DNA of 64,000 nt from Sulfurimonas sp. GTDB taxonomy: Bacteria; Campylobacterota; Campylobacteria; Campylobacterales; Sulfurimonadaceae. The stretch lies in the NCBI GenBank assembly GCA_028684815.1, contig JAQUFE010000001.1, positions 28,565 to 92,564 on the forward strand. Direction: 5' to 3'. Below the pieces are notes generated by a model. It searched no databases. It was given only the letters and a program-made list of their open reading frames with translations, and was not told the origin of the DNA. Of the stretch, positions 16,167 to 24,212 are shown piece by piece; within the stretch, counting starts at the first letter, position 1; every line of letters begins with the position of its first letter. Made by a program: the position numbers and the translations under genes.

Positions 16167-17114
16167 ATGGTTGGCAAGATACAAAAGATTAAAAAAGAAG
16201 TCTCAAAAGTAGTTGTAGGACAAGAGAGGATGATAGATGGGATGCTTATCGCACTATTGTGTGATGGACATATCCTTATAGAAGGCGTTCCAGGACTTGC
16301 AAAAACTACAACAGTTAATGCATTAGCATCTTCACTCGGACTTGGCTTTAAGAGAGTCCAATTTACTCCAGACCTGCTTCCCTCAGATATTTTAGGTGCT
16401 GAGATTTATGATCCTAAAAGTAATAGTTTTAAGATCAAAAAAGGTCCAATCTTTACGAACCTTTTACTAGCAGATGAGATAAACCGCGCACCTGCAAAGG
16501 TTCAATCAGCTCTACTTGAAGTGATGCAAGAGAAGCAAGTAACACTAGGTGATGCTACCTTTAAACTAGATCTTCCTTTCTTTGTTATGGCTACTCAAAA
16601 CCCAGTAGAACAAGAGGGCGTTTATCAACTCCCAGAAGCTCAGCTAGATAGATTTATGCTAAAGATTGTAGTTGATTACAACACCAAAGATGAAGAGCTT
16701 GAGATTGCAAGGCGCATCTCTAGTGGTGCATTTGAGAAGATTTCTGCGGTCATAGATGCAAGTGAGCTAGAAGAGTTAAAAGAGGCAATAAAAAGCGTTC
16801 ATATAGATGAAGAAGTTGAGAAGTACATTATCGAGCTTGTCAGCGCTACGAGAAATCCTAAAGAGTATGGACTCGAAGAGCTTCAAGACTATATACAGTT
16901 TGGAGCATCTCCTCGTGTAAGTATTGATATGTTTAAGGCTGTAAAAGCTATGGCATATCTGCGATCAAAAGAGTTTGTAACTCCTGTTGATGTTGCTTAT
17001 GTGGCAAAAGAAGTTATGCGTCATCGCATCGTGCTCTCTTATGAAGCCGAGGCTGAGGGTATTACAACTGATGAGATTATTCAAAAAGTCTTAGAAACTG
17101 TAGCTATTCCTTAA
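16167..17114 (+). CDS. MoxR-family AAA+ ATPase
   Basis: A 315-aa protein, the typical MoxR length. Walker A is GVPGLAKT (40-47), Walker B LLLADEINRAP, and sensor motifs follow (ATQNPVEQEGVYQLPEAQLDRF). MoxR ATPases act as chaperones that activate VWA proteins by metal insertion or remodelling. It is the only MoxR gene in the Bat region, so it may serve both flanking VWA pairs. The DUF58 gene follows 11 nt downstream. Confidence 0.93.
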   Translation: MVGKIQKIKKEVSKVVVGQERMIDGMLIALLCDGHILIEGVPGLAKTTTVNALASSLGLGFKRVQFTPDLLPSDILGAEIYDPKSNSFKIKKGPIFTNLLLADEINRAPAKVQSALLEVMQEKQVTLGDATFKLDLPFFVMATQNPVEQEGVYQLPEAQLDRFMLKIVVDYNTKDEELEIARRISSGAFEKISAVIDASELEELKEAIKSVHIDEEVEKYIIELVSATRNPKEYGLEELQDYIQFGASPRVSIDMFKAVKAMAYLRSKEFVTPVDVAYVAKEVMRHRIVLSYEAEAEGITTDEIIQKVLETVAIP

Positions 17115-17125
17115 GGTAGAGAGTT

Positions 17126-17956
17126 TTGAGCAAACTTCAAAAGATTTTAGTCCGAGCAAGACGTCAAGTTTTTAGTGAGATGATTGGAAACAATCCATCT
17201 ATATTTCAAGGCGAAGGCTATGATTTTATAGAGCTTCGTGAGTATATGCACGGTGATGATATTCGCCATATTGACTGGAATATCACGGCTAAGATGCAGC
17301 GTCCATATATAAAAGTCTTTCGTGAAGAGCGAGAGCTAAATGTTGTTTTAGTCTCTGTCTTAAATGGAAGTGTTCACTTTGGCTCAAAAAAATTCAAGCA
17401 AGATAGTATCGCTGAGGTAAACGCACTTTTAGGATACTCAACTCTAAAAAATGGCGACTTGCTAAGCTCTTATATCTTTACAGATAGGCTAATCTCAAAC
17501 TCAAAACCTAGCAAAAAACTCCACCAAGTTCAAAAAACCACACAGGATATTTTAGACTTTGATGCACTAAATCAAAAACTTGACTTTAAAGTTATAGCAG
17601 AAACGCTACAAAAAAGACTAAAAAGAAGATCACTCATCATAATCATAGGAGATTTTTTTGAGATACCAGACTTTAATGTTTTAGCTAAAAAACATGAAGT
17701 TGTAGCAATTATAGTTCGAGATATGCTAGAAGAGCATCCTCCTAAGATGGGTTTTGCATCTCTAGTTGATCCACAAAGTGGAGCTACACTAGAGGGAGAT
17801 TTTAACGCTTCAAGTGTAGAGTCTTATGCGAAAAAAGTAGCTGCACATGATCATAAACTCTTTGATACTTTAAAAAAACACAGAGTGAGATTTACTAAAG
17901 TTTATACACATAAAAGTGCAAGCGTAGAGCTTCGCAGACTCTTTGAGGGTAGATAG
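17126..17956 (+). CDS. DUF58 (VWA-like) protein
   Basis: A 276-aa soluble protein with the DUF58 signature GYDFIELREYMHGDDIRHIDW followed by AKMQRPYIKVFREER. DUF58 proteins have a degenerate VWA fold and are nearly always encoded beside MoxR. The start is TTG at 17126 with AGAGAG-type sequence upstream. The downstream ATG comes directly after its TAG stop, so the genes are coupled. Confidence 0.85.
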   Translation: MSKLQKILVRARRQVFSEMIGNNPSIFQGEGYDFIELREYMHGDDIRHIDWNITAKMQRPYIKVFREERELNVVLVSVLNGSVHFGSKKFKQDSIAEVNALLGYSTLKNGDLLSSYIFTDRLISNSKPSKKLHQVQKTTQDILDFDALNQKLDFKVIAETLQKRLKRRSLIIIIGDFFEIPDFNVLAKKHEVVAIIVRDMLEEHPPKMGFASLVDPQSGATLEGDFNASSVESYAKKVAAHDHKLFDTLKKHRVRFTKVYTHKSASVELRRLFEGR

Positions 17957-18349
17957 ATGCAAGATATAGAACTTCACGATATAAAGACTATAGTAGAGAT
18001 AGATGAGTACTCACTATATTATCTCTTAGGGAGTGTTTTTATTGCTGTTTTGGTGGTTTTAGCACTGCTTTACTTGCTTATAAGATATATAAAAAATAGA
18101 AATGTTTACAATGTAAGAAGAGAACATTATAAGCTGATGACTCTGCAAAATTTAAGTAAAACAAAAGAGGCAGCTTATGCTATCACTTTTTATGGGCTTA
18201 CCTTTAGAGATGATTCACCTAGAAATTTTGAGATGTATGAAAACCTAACTAAAAGACTAGAGCCATATAAGTATAAAAAAGAGGTAGATGCCTTTGATGA
18301 TGAAGTCAAAAGTTATATAGAACTATATCGAGGTATGATTGATGTTTGA
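17957..18349 (+). CDS. Small membrane protein, DUF4381-like, of the MoxR/Bat operon
   Basis: A 130-aa protein with one TM helix (about 22-46, GSVFIAVLVVLALLYLLIRY) and a basic, helical cytoplasmic tail. Position between DUF58 and BatA matches the DUF4381 gene of other MoxR-Bat operons; sequence-level identity is weak by eye. Its ATG directly follows the DUF58 stop. Likely an inner-membrane linker in the Bat complex. Confidence 0.7.
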   Translation: MQDIELHDIKTIVEIDEYSLYYLLGSVFIAVLVVLALLYLLIRYIKNRNVYNVRREHYKLMTLQNLSKTKEAAYAITFYGLTFRDDSPRNFEMYENLTKRLEPYKYKKEVDAFDDEVKSYIELYRGMIDV

Positions 18350-19271
18350 GGGCATCTATTTTGAGTATCCATTATTAGCCCTTTTAGTTATTTTTTTTAT
18401 AGTTTGTGCCCTTTTTTGCAAGCAAAGAGCATCATCTATATACTTTCCTCATACAAAAGATTTTATGCAAGATTCTGTCTCCGCTTCAAAGATGCTTTTT
18501 TTTCTCAAGTGGCTTGGTATTATAATGCTCATAATGGCTATGATGTCGCCTATAAAAGATGAACCTTATGAGCTAAAGCCAAAAGATGGTTATGAGATAG
18601 CGCTTATTTTAGATGCATCTCAGTCGATGCAAGCACAAGGTTTTGATCTTGCAAATCCATACTCTACAAGATTTGATGTAGTAAAAGAGATAGTTAGCTC
18701 CTTTATAAAAGAGAGAAAAAATGACAATATCGGTCTTGTTGTTTTTGGATCTTACTCTTTTATAGCATCTCCACTTACCTATGATGAAAATATCTTAAAT
18801 AAGATAGTCTCTCAGCTTGGCATCGGTATGGCTGGGCCATATACAGCACTCTATACTTCACTAGCTCAGGGTGTAAATCTCTTAAAGATGAGTAAGACTA
18901 AAAGTAAGGTTGCCATACTTTTAACTGATGGATATAGCACACCGCAAATAGATAGAATTCCTCTTGATGTAGCTGTAGAGATGGCAAAAAAAGAGGGCAT
19001 TAAAGTCTATCCTATTGGGATAGGGATGCCACATGAATATAATGGCGAAGTTTTGATGCACATAGCTGATGAGACTGGAGGAAAAGCCTTTGGAGCTGCG
19101 AGTGCGAGTGAGCTTGAGAGGATTTATAAAAAGATAGATGAGCTAGAGACTTCAGAGATTAAAGCTCAAACATTTTCATATACAAAATATTACTATTTTT
19201 TTCCGCTTTTTATCGCACTTATTAGCTTGATGTTATATGTTTTTTTAAAAAACAAAAGGGGTAGTTTATGA
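18342..19271 (+). CDS. BatA-type VWA membrane protein, module 2
   Basis: A 309-aa protein, counted from ATG 18342, which I prefer to the TTG one codon upstream because GAGG lies at a good distance. TM helices lie near 8-26 and 52-70, the VWA domain has MIDAS D91-A-S93-Q-S95, and a C-terminal TM helix lies near 282-302. It is paralogous to the 10600 gene through its whole length, including the YTALYTSLAQGV versus NTAIGEGVAMSV region. It overlaps the preceding stop by 8 nt and the following start by 4 nt. Confidence 0.85.
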   Translation: MFEGIYFEYPLLALLVIFFIVCALFCKQRASSIYFPHTKDFMQDSVSASKMLFFLKWLGIIMLIMAMMSPIKDEPYELKPKDGYEIALILDASQSMQAQGFDLANPYSTRFDVVKEIVSSFIKERKNDNIGLVVFGSYSFIASPLTYDENILNKIVSQLGIGMAGPYTALYTSLAQGVNLLKMSKTKSKVAILLTDGYSTPQIDRIPLDVAVEMAKKEGIKVYPIGIGMPHEYNGEVLMHIADETGGKAFGAASASELERIYKKIDELETSEIKAQTFSYTKYYYFFPLFIALISLMLYVFLKNKRGSL

Positions 19272-21088
19272 CTTTTTTGCATCCTGAATTTTTATACTAT
19301 ATGCTTCCCCCACTCTTTATACTCTTTGGACTAATCCTCACTCAAAAGGATTTTGAAGCTACATTTTTTTCTGCTGAAGTGATAGAGAGACTTAGTGTAA
19401 GTGCAAATACAATGTCACAAAGACTTAGAAACGTTCTCTTTTTTCTTGTCTGTTTTTTGATAATTTTAGCATTGGCCGAGCCAGTTATAGATGAGGGTAA
19501 AGTCTTAGTAAAAGCAAAGAGTGCGGATGTGATGATTGCTCTTGATATAAGTGACTCAATGCTAGCGCAAGATCTCTATCCAAACCGCTTAGAGTTAGCA
19601 AAACAAAAGGCTTTGATGTTTATAGATGAGATGAGTGAGGAGAGAGTTGGAGTTATGGCATTTGCTAAAAATTCCTACCTTGTCTCACCGCTTAGTTTTG
19701 ATAGCAAAGCAGTTGGTTTTTTACTAAAGCATCTAGACACTAACTCCATAACACAAAAGGGTACAAACTTTTTATCTATCTTAGAAACATTTGAAAAGTC
19801 TCATGAAAACAGGGATGAAAAATACCTTTTAATACTCAGCGATGGTGGAGATGAGAGTGACTTTAGTAAAGAGATAGCCTTTGCAAAAAAGAACAAGATA
19901 GTAGTATTTGTACTTGCTATTGCAACCAAAGAGGGCGCACCTGTTAAAAAAGAAGATGGTAGTTTTATAGAACACAAGGGCAAAATCATCATCTCAAAAC
20001 TAAATGAGGAGATAGCAACTCTTGCGGCTCAAAGCGGTGGAGTCTATATAGAGTCCTCACTCTCAAACACAGATGTTAAAGCGATGCTAAAAGAGATAAA
20101 ATCCATCTCAAAAGCAAAAGAGCTAAAGAGTGAGGAGGTAAACAAGTACGAGCCACTATTTTACTATCCACTGGGCGCGGCTCTTATTTTACTCCTTTTT
20201 GCTACAAGTTCATTATCAAAACGGGTAAAGCCTGAACTTGCATCTATGCTACTTTTTTCTATGCTCGTAGTCTTTAGCACTGAGACAAAAGCTTCAATGC
20301 TTGACTTTGTAGAGCTAAGAGACGCAAAAGAGGCTTATGAAAAAGGTGAGTATGAAAGAGCAGCGGAGATTTATGAGAACTATGCAAATAAGTCTCAAGT
20401 TGGCGAGGGTTATTTTAATGCAGCAAATGCTTTTTACAAGCAAAAAAACTATAAAAAAGCTATAGAAGCTTATGAGAGAGCCTTGTTTGATAGAGATGAG
20501 ATGAGGGCAAAAAATCTCTCAAATCTTGGTAACGCTTATGCAAAATCTGGGGAGTTGCAAAAAGCTGTAGAGGCTTATGAGAGCTCTTTAGAGATAGAAG
20601 CTGACAAAGAGACTAGGGAGAACTTAGAGAGAGTCAAAAAATTGCTAAAAGAGCAAGATGAACAAAAAGAAGATAAGCAAGACAAAAAAAATAAGCAAGA
20701 TAAAAAAGACAAAGAAGATTCTAGTGAGTCTGGCGATGAAGACTCAGATGATGAAAACTCTCAAGATGAATCAAGCTCTAAGAGTAGCCAATCAGATAAA
20801 GAAAAAAAGAGTAATGAGACAAAAGCTAAAGAAGAAGATAGTGACAAAGAAGAGCAAAAAAAAGATGTAAATGATAAACAAGAGAAAAAAGAGCAGTTAG
20901 ATGAACTTGAAAAAGATGAGAAAAATGGTGACTCTAATGCAAGTGCAAAAGAGCTTCAAGAAGCGCAGATGAGCGATGCAGAGCAGAGAAAATGGCTAGA
21001 TGAGCTAAACACACAAAATAGTAGTTTTATATATAAACTTAGTGATGAAAAACCTACAAAGGATATGAGTGATGAGAAACCTTGGTAA
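19268..21088 (+). CDS. BatB-BatC fusion: VWA plus TPR protein, module 2
   Basis: A 606-aa protein. TM helices lie near 8-24 and 55-72, the VWA domain has MIDAS D93-I-S95-D-S97, a TM helix lies near 300-317, and TPR units run from about 340 to 460 (YFNAANAFYKQKNYKKAIEAYE, NLGNAYAKSGELQKAVEAYE). A very charged Lys/Asp/Glu/Ser-rich low-complexity segment (about 461-570) precedes the conserved end KPW. The low-complexity part is the main difference from the module 1 paralogue. The last 20 nt overlap the batD-like gene. Confidence 0.88.
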   Translation: MTFLHPEFLYYMLPPLFILFGLILTQKDFEATFFSAEVIERLSVSANTMSQRLRNVLFFLVCFLIILALAEPVIDEGKVLVKAKSADVMIALDISDSMLAQDLYPNRLELAKQKALMFIDEMSEERVGVMAFAKNSYLVSPLSFDSKAVGFLLKHLDTNSITQKGTNFLSILETFEKSHENRDEKYLLILSDGGDESDFSKEIAFAKKNKIVVFVLAIATKEGAPVKKEDGSFIEHKGKIIISKLNEEIATLAAQSGGVYIESSLSNTDVKAMLKEIKSISKAKELKSEEVNKYEPLFYYPLGAALILLLFATSSLSKRVKPELASMLLFSMLVVFSTETKASMLDFVELRDAKEAYEKGEYERAAEIYENYANKSQVGEGYFNAANAFYKQKNYKKAIEAYERALFDRDEMRAKNLSNLGNAYAKSGELQKAVEAYESSLEIEADKETRENLERVKKLLKEQDEQKEDKQDKKNKQDKKDKEDSSESGDEDSDDENSQDESSSKSSQSDKEKKSNETKAKEEDSDKEEQKKDVNDKQEKKEQLDELEKDEKNGDSNASAKELQEAQMSDAEQRKWLDELNTQNSSFIYKLSDEKPTKDMSDEKPW

Positions 21089-22487
21089 GATAGTTTTAGT
21101 TTTACTTCTTTTAAAAGTTGCGCTAAATGCTAGCATTAGAGCTAGTGTAGATGCCACGAGTGTGGAACTTGGAGAGATGGTTACATACTCTTTGCATCTA
21201 AAAGAGAGCGCGAACAGGCCAATTATACAAACGCTTTGTGGTGTAAATGTAATCTCGACTAGTTCACAAAGTTCCATAGAGATGGTAAACGGAAAAATCT
21301 CAAGAAACAACACTTTTAGCTATAAATTTATACCACAAAAAGATTGTGTGATAGAGCCTATGGAGATAGAAGTTGATGGAGTGGTGCATAAAAGTAATGC
21401 CGTTGAGATAAAAGTGACACAAGGCGTGGCAAATGCTGATGCTGACTTTATCTTATCCTTAGAGAGTAGTACAAAAGAAGTTTATGTTGGAGAGCCATTT
21501 GAAGTCACCCTTTTGTTTAAACAAAAATTAGGAGCTGAGGCAGTTGATAGTAAGTTTGAAGCCCCAGTCCTAAAAGGGTTTTGGATAAAAAATGAATCGC
21601 AGCCACAAAAAACTCAAGAGGGTGGTTATGTAGTCACAAAAATCATCTACAAAATGGCGGCTCAAAGAGCAGGTGAGCTAAATATCTCAAAGGCACAAAT
21701 GAGCGTAGCCTCAAGGAGCCACACAAGGGATAGCTGGGGTTCATGGGTACCAAAAATCAAGTGGCGATCATACTACTCAAATGAGCTAAATATAGATGTA
21801 AAGCCACTTCCTAAAGGTGTTGGACTTGTTGGAAGTTTCAATATTGTGGCTACTGTAGATAAAAATGAGATAAACGCAAATGAAGCGCTAAATCTTACGC
21901 TAGAAGTTGTAGGAGATGGAAACTTAGAGGATATAAAAAGTTTTAAACCATATATAGATGGGGTGAATGTTTTTGATGAAAAAATCTCTATAGAAGCAAA
22001 TAAGCTTACTCAAAAAATGGCATTTGTAGCTCAAAATGACTTTACAATCCAGCCATTTACTTTGAAATACTTTGACCCTAAAACAAAAGAGACAAAAACA
22101 ATAACTACAGACAAAATAGAGATAAAAGTTAAAAACTCAAAGCCAAAAGAAGAGTTGGTTGTAAAAAAAGAGTTAGACGAGCAGACTTTGGTGCAAAGAG
22201 ATGAAAATGTATCAAGTTTATGGACTCTACTTATTTTTGTTCTAGGAGTGTTTTTGGGACTCCTTATCGGCATAGTAAAGCCATGGAAAAATCTTAAAAA
22301 GCAAAAAAGTCTATCTTTAAAAGATGAGAGAGTACTCTTAGTAAAGATGCTTCCATATAAAGATGATGAAGAGGTTAAAAAAATTATAGAAATAATTGAG
22401 CAAAATATCTATACGGATAAAAAAATAGAGATAGATAAAAAGCTCTTAAGAGAGATAGTTAAGAAGTATATTTCTAAAGCTCCATAA
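21069..22487 (+). CDS. BatD-like protein, module 2
   Basis: A 472-aa protein with a signal sequence (about 1-20), repeated beta-sandwich periplasmic domains (VELGEMVTYSLHLKES and VYVGEPFEVTLLFKQKLGAE are typical BatD strands), then a TM helix near 379-398 and a basic cytoplasmic tail. It is the last gene of the run; a hairpin follows at 22521. Loss of bat genes in other bacteria weakens tolerance to oxygen or other envelope stress; the role here is inferred. Confidence 0.85.
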   Translation: MMRNLGKIVLVLLLLKVALNASIRASVDATSVELGEMVTYSLHLKESANRPIIQTLCGVNVISTSSQSSIEMVNGKISRNNTFSYKFIPQKDCVIEPMEIEVDGVVHKSNAVEIKVTQGVANADADFILSLESSTKEVYVGEPFEVTLLFKQKLGAEAVDSKFEAPVLKGFWIKNESQPQKTQEGGYVVTKIIYKMAAQRAGELNISKAQMSVASRSHTRDSWGSWVPKIKWRSYYSNELNIDVKPLPKGVGLVGSFNIVATVDKNEINANEALNLTLEVVGDGNLEDIKSFKPYIDGVNVFDEKISIEANKLTQKMAFVAQNDFTIQPFTLKYFDPKTKETKTITTDKIEIKVKNSKPKEELVVKKELDEQTLVQRDENVSSLWTLLIFVLGVFLGLLIGIVKPWKNLKKQKSLSLKDERVLLVKMLPYKDDEEVKKIIEIIEQNIYTDKKIEIDKKLLREIVKKYISKAP

Positions 22488-22520
22488 CTCCATATTTTTA
22501 CTTTGCAACAATAGTTTTTT

Positions 22521-22554
22521 TAGAAGCTAATTGGCATCTTTGTCTTAGCTTCTA
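22521..22554 (+). terminator. Hairpin after the Bat operon
   Basis: TAGAAGCTAA (22521-22530) and TTAGCTTCTA (22545-22554) form a perfect 10-bp stem with a 14-nt loop, 33 nt after the last bat stop. No T run follows, so it may act with other factors or only protect the 3' end. Confidence 0.45.
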
Positions 22555-22689
22555 CTATCTTTAAAGTAATTAGCTTCATTATAAACTTAAAAATTTGAAT
22601 TTTTAATATGCGCTTCATTGCAAAATTGATATACTTTTTAAGTCGCACAAAAGAGTGCTTTACAGTGCTTTTATATTAATAAGAAAGCA

Positions 22690-22806
22690 ATTGAGACTTC
22701 TGATTAATCTATAAACTAGATTCCGTGTCAAGCGCTAAATGACGAAATATGCGTCATCCAGAACTTGATTCAAGATCCAATTTAATAATTGTTCAGAACA
22801 TCCAAT
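22690..22806 (+). repeat. MITE-like dispersed element, copy C
   Basis: A short family copy with ends ATTGAGACTTCTGATTAATC and TTGTTCAGAACATCCAATT. Both internal hairpins carry mismatches. It lies in the 412-nt gap between the Bat operon and the nos genes; apart from it and the hairpin at 22521 I see nothing strong there. Confidence 0.85.
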
Positions 22807-22899
22807 TTTCTGTGATTGCATTTAGGCTCAATATTTAGGTTTATTGAAATTAGTTTGCGATTGTTAAAATATAGAAACCTTTAGTAAAAGGAGTTTTTT

Positions 22900-24183
22900 A
22901 TGAATATCTACTCTTTAATGTCAAGAATTTTTGCGGGCATCGCCTTAGTAATTCTACTATATGGCTTTATCATACCATCTGTTGGTTTTAATGGGACACT
23001 AGAACGAATTAAAGATAATAAAGTAGAAGATATACCTTCATATGTTTATCCGCTTTGGAATTTTTATCAAGATGGCAGATATGCTAGTATCAACACTCAA
23101 AAAGAAGCGAGAAGCAACTTAAAAAAGATGATTGAAATATCTGAAGAGATAGGAGTACCATCAATGCCGGTATGGAACTTTTCTTTAGAAGCGCCCAACT
23201 ATCCTAAAGAAGCTTTTCCTTATGGACTTCCTGTATATATCCATTTTGATGGACTGAGTGGAGAAGTTCATGAAATGAACACGATTAACCACTATGTAGG
23301 AATGGCTCCCATGGAGAGAGGAGGCATCTATGAGAGCACTCTTGCTCCCTATGCTCTTGTTGCTTTAGGGATGCTTTTTATGATTTTTCTCACCTATAAC
23401 AATAAGTTTGTAAATCGGCTTATGGTTATTCCCGTACTTCTACCCTTTATTTTTTTAGGTATTTATGCCTATTGGCTCTATTGGTTTGGTCATAACCTTC
23501 ATGAGGGAGCCATCACGATTAAACCTTTTACTCCTGTTATTTTAGGAGATGGAAAAGTAGCTCAGTTTACTACTCACGCCTATCCTGTCATTGGTTTTTG
23601 GGCACTTCTTGCTATTAGTGTTTTATCTCTTATAGCATGGTGGTTAAAGTCAAAATCATTAAAAATTCTACCACCTAAAAAAGCAACGATGTTGCAACAC
23701 TCTATTTTTGTAGCTACTTTACTGCTAGGAATAGGCACAGTAGTGTCCGTTTTAAAAACTGATATAGAAGTAGATACACTAAGTAAAATATCTACTCTTA
23801 TAGATTCTACAAAAGTCAAAATACCAGTTACAGTAGAGCCATCAAAGCCTACAAAAGAAGAGATTGAGGCGATTACAAAAGAGAGAGAAGATGAAAGAAA
23901 AGAGCAGGAGTTAAAGATAAAGGCTTTAGAAAAAAGAGCTGGTTCTGCTGGAAAATTTAAAGTAAGCTCGATGTATAAAAGTAATTGTGCCCCATGCCAT
24001 GGAGCTAGTGGAGAGGGAAGTGTTGGAAGTAAGCTTATTGGATTGAACAAAGATGAATTGTTAGCAAAATTGCTCGAATACAAAGCAAACGAAGAAGAGA
24101 TGCACATGGCTGTCTTTGAGTATTTGTCAGATGAAGATTTAGAAAATCTTGCCGAAGAGATTGGTGAATTTTCTAACCAGTAA
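22900..24183 (+). CDS. NosB-like membrane protein fused to a C-terminal cytochrome c domain
   Basis: A 427-aa protein with TM helices near 8-28, 150-168, 176-200, 230-248 and 266-287, a large periplasmic part between the first two, a charged coiled-coil linker (about 315-348), and a mono-haem cytochrome c domain with CAPCH at 363-367. Candidate axial Met residues are 401 and 403. It sits 14 nt before the nosZ ribosome binding region. In Wolinella the membrane protein NosB is encoded next to nosZ; here the relative lies upstream and has its own haem. A likely role is electron delivery to, or maturation of, NosZ. RBS AAAGGAG is clear. Confidence 0.75.
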   Translation: MNIYSLMSRIFAGIALVILLYGFIIPSVGFNGTLERIKDNKVEDIPSYVYPLWNFYQDGRYASINTQKEARSNLKKMIEISEEIGVPSMPVWNFSLEAPNYPKEAFPYGLPVYIHFDGLSGEVHEMNTINHYVGMAPMERGGIYESTLAPYALVALGMLFMIFLTYNNKFVNRLMVIPVLLPFIFLGIYAYWLYWFGHNLHEGAITIKPFTPVILGDGKVAQFTTHAYPVIGFWALLAISVLSLIAWWLKSKSLKILPPKKATMLQHSIFVATLLLGIGTVVSVLKTDIEVDTLSKISTLIDSTKVKIPVTVEPSKPTKEEIEAITKEREDERKEQELKIKALEKRAGSAGKFKVSSMYKSNCAPCHGASGEGSVGSKLIGLNKDELLAKLLEYKANEEEMHMAVFEYLSDEDLENLAEEIGEFSNQ

Positions 24184-24212
24184 AGTGTCATAACAAAATG
24201 AAGGATAGAAAG

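Noticed and set aside
20658..20870. 70-codon frame inside the second BatB fusion gene
   Set aside because: A shadow of the Lys/Asp/Glu-rich low-complexity part read in another frame.
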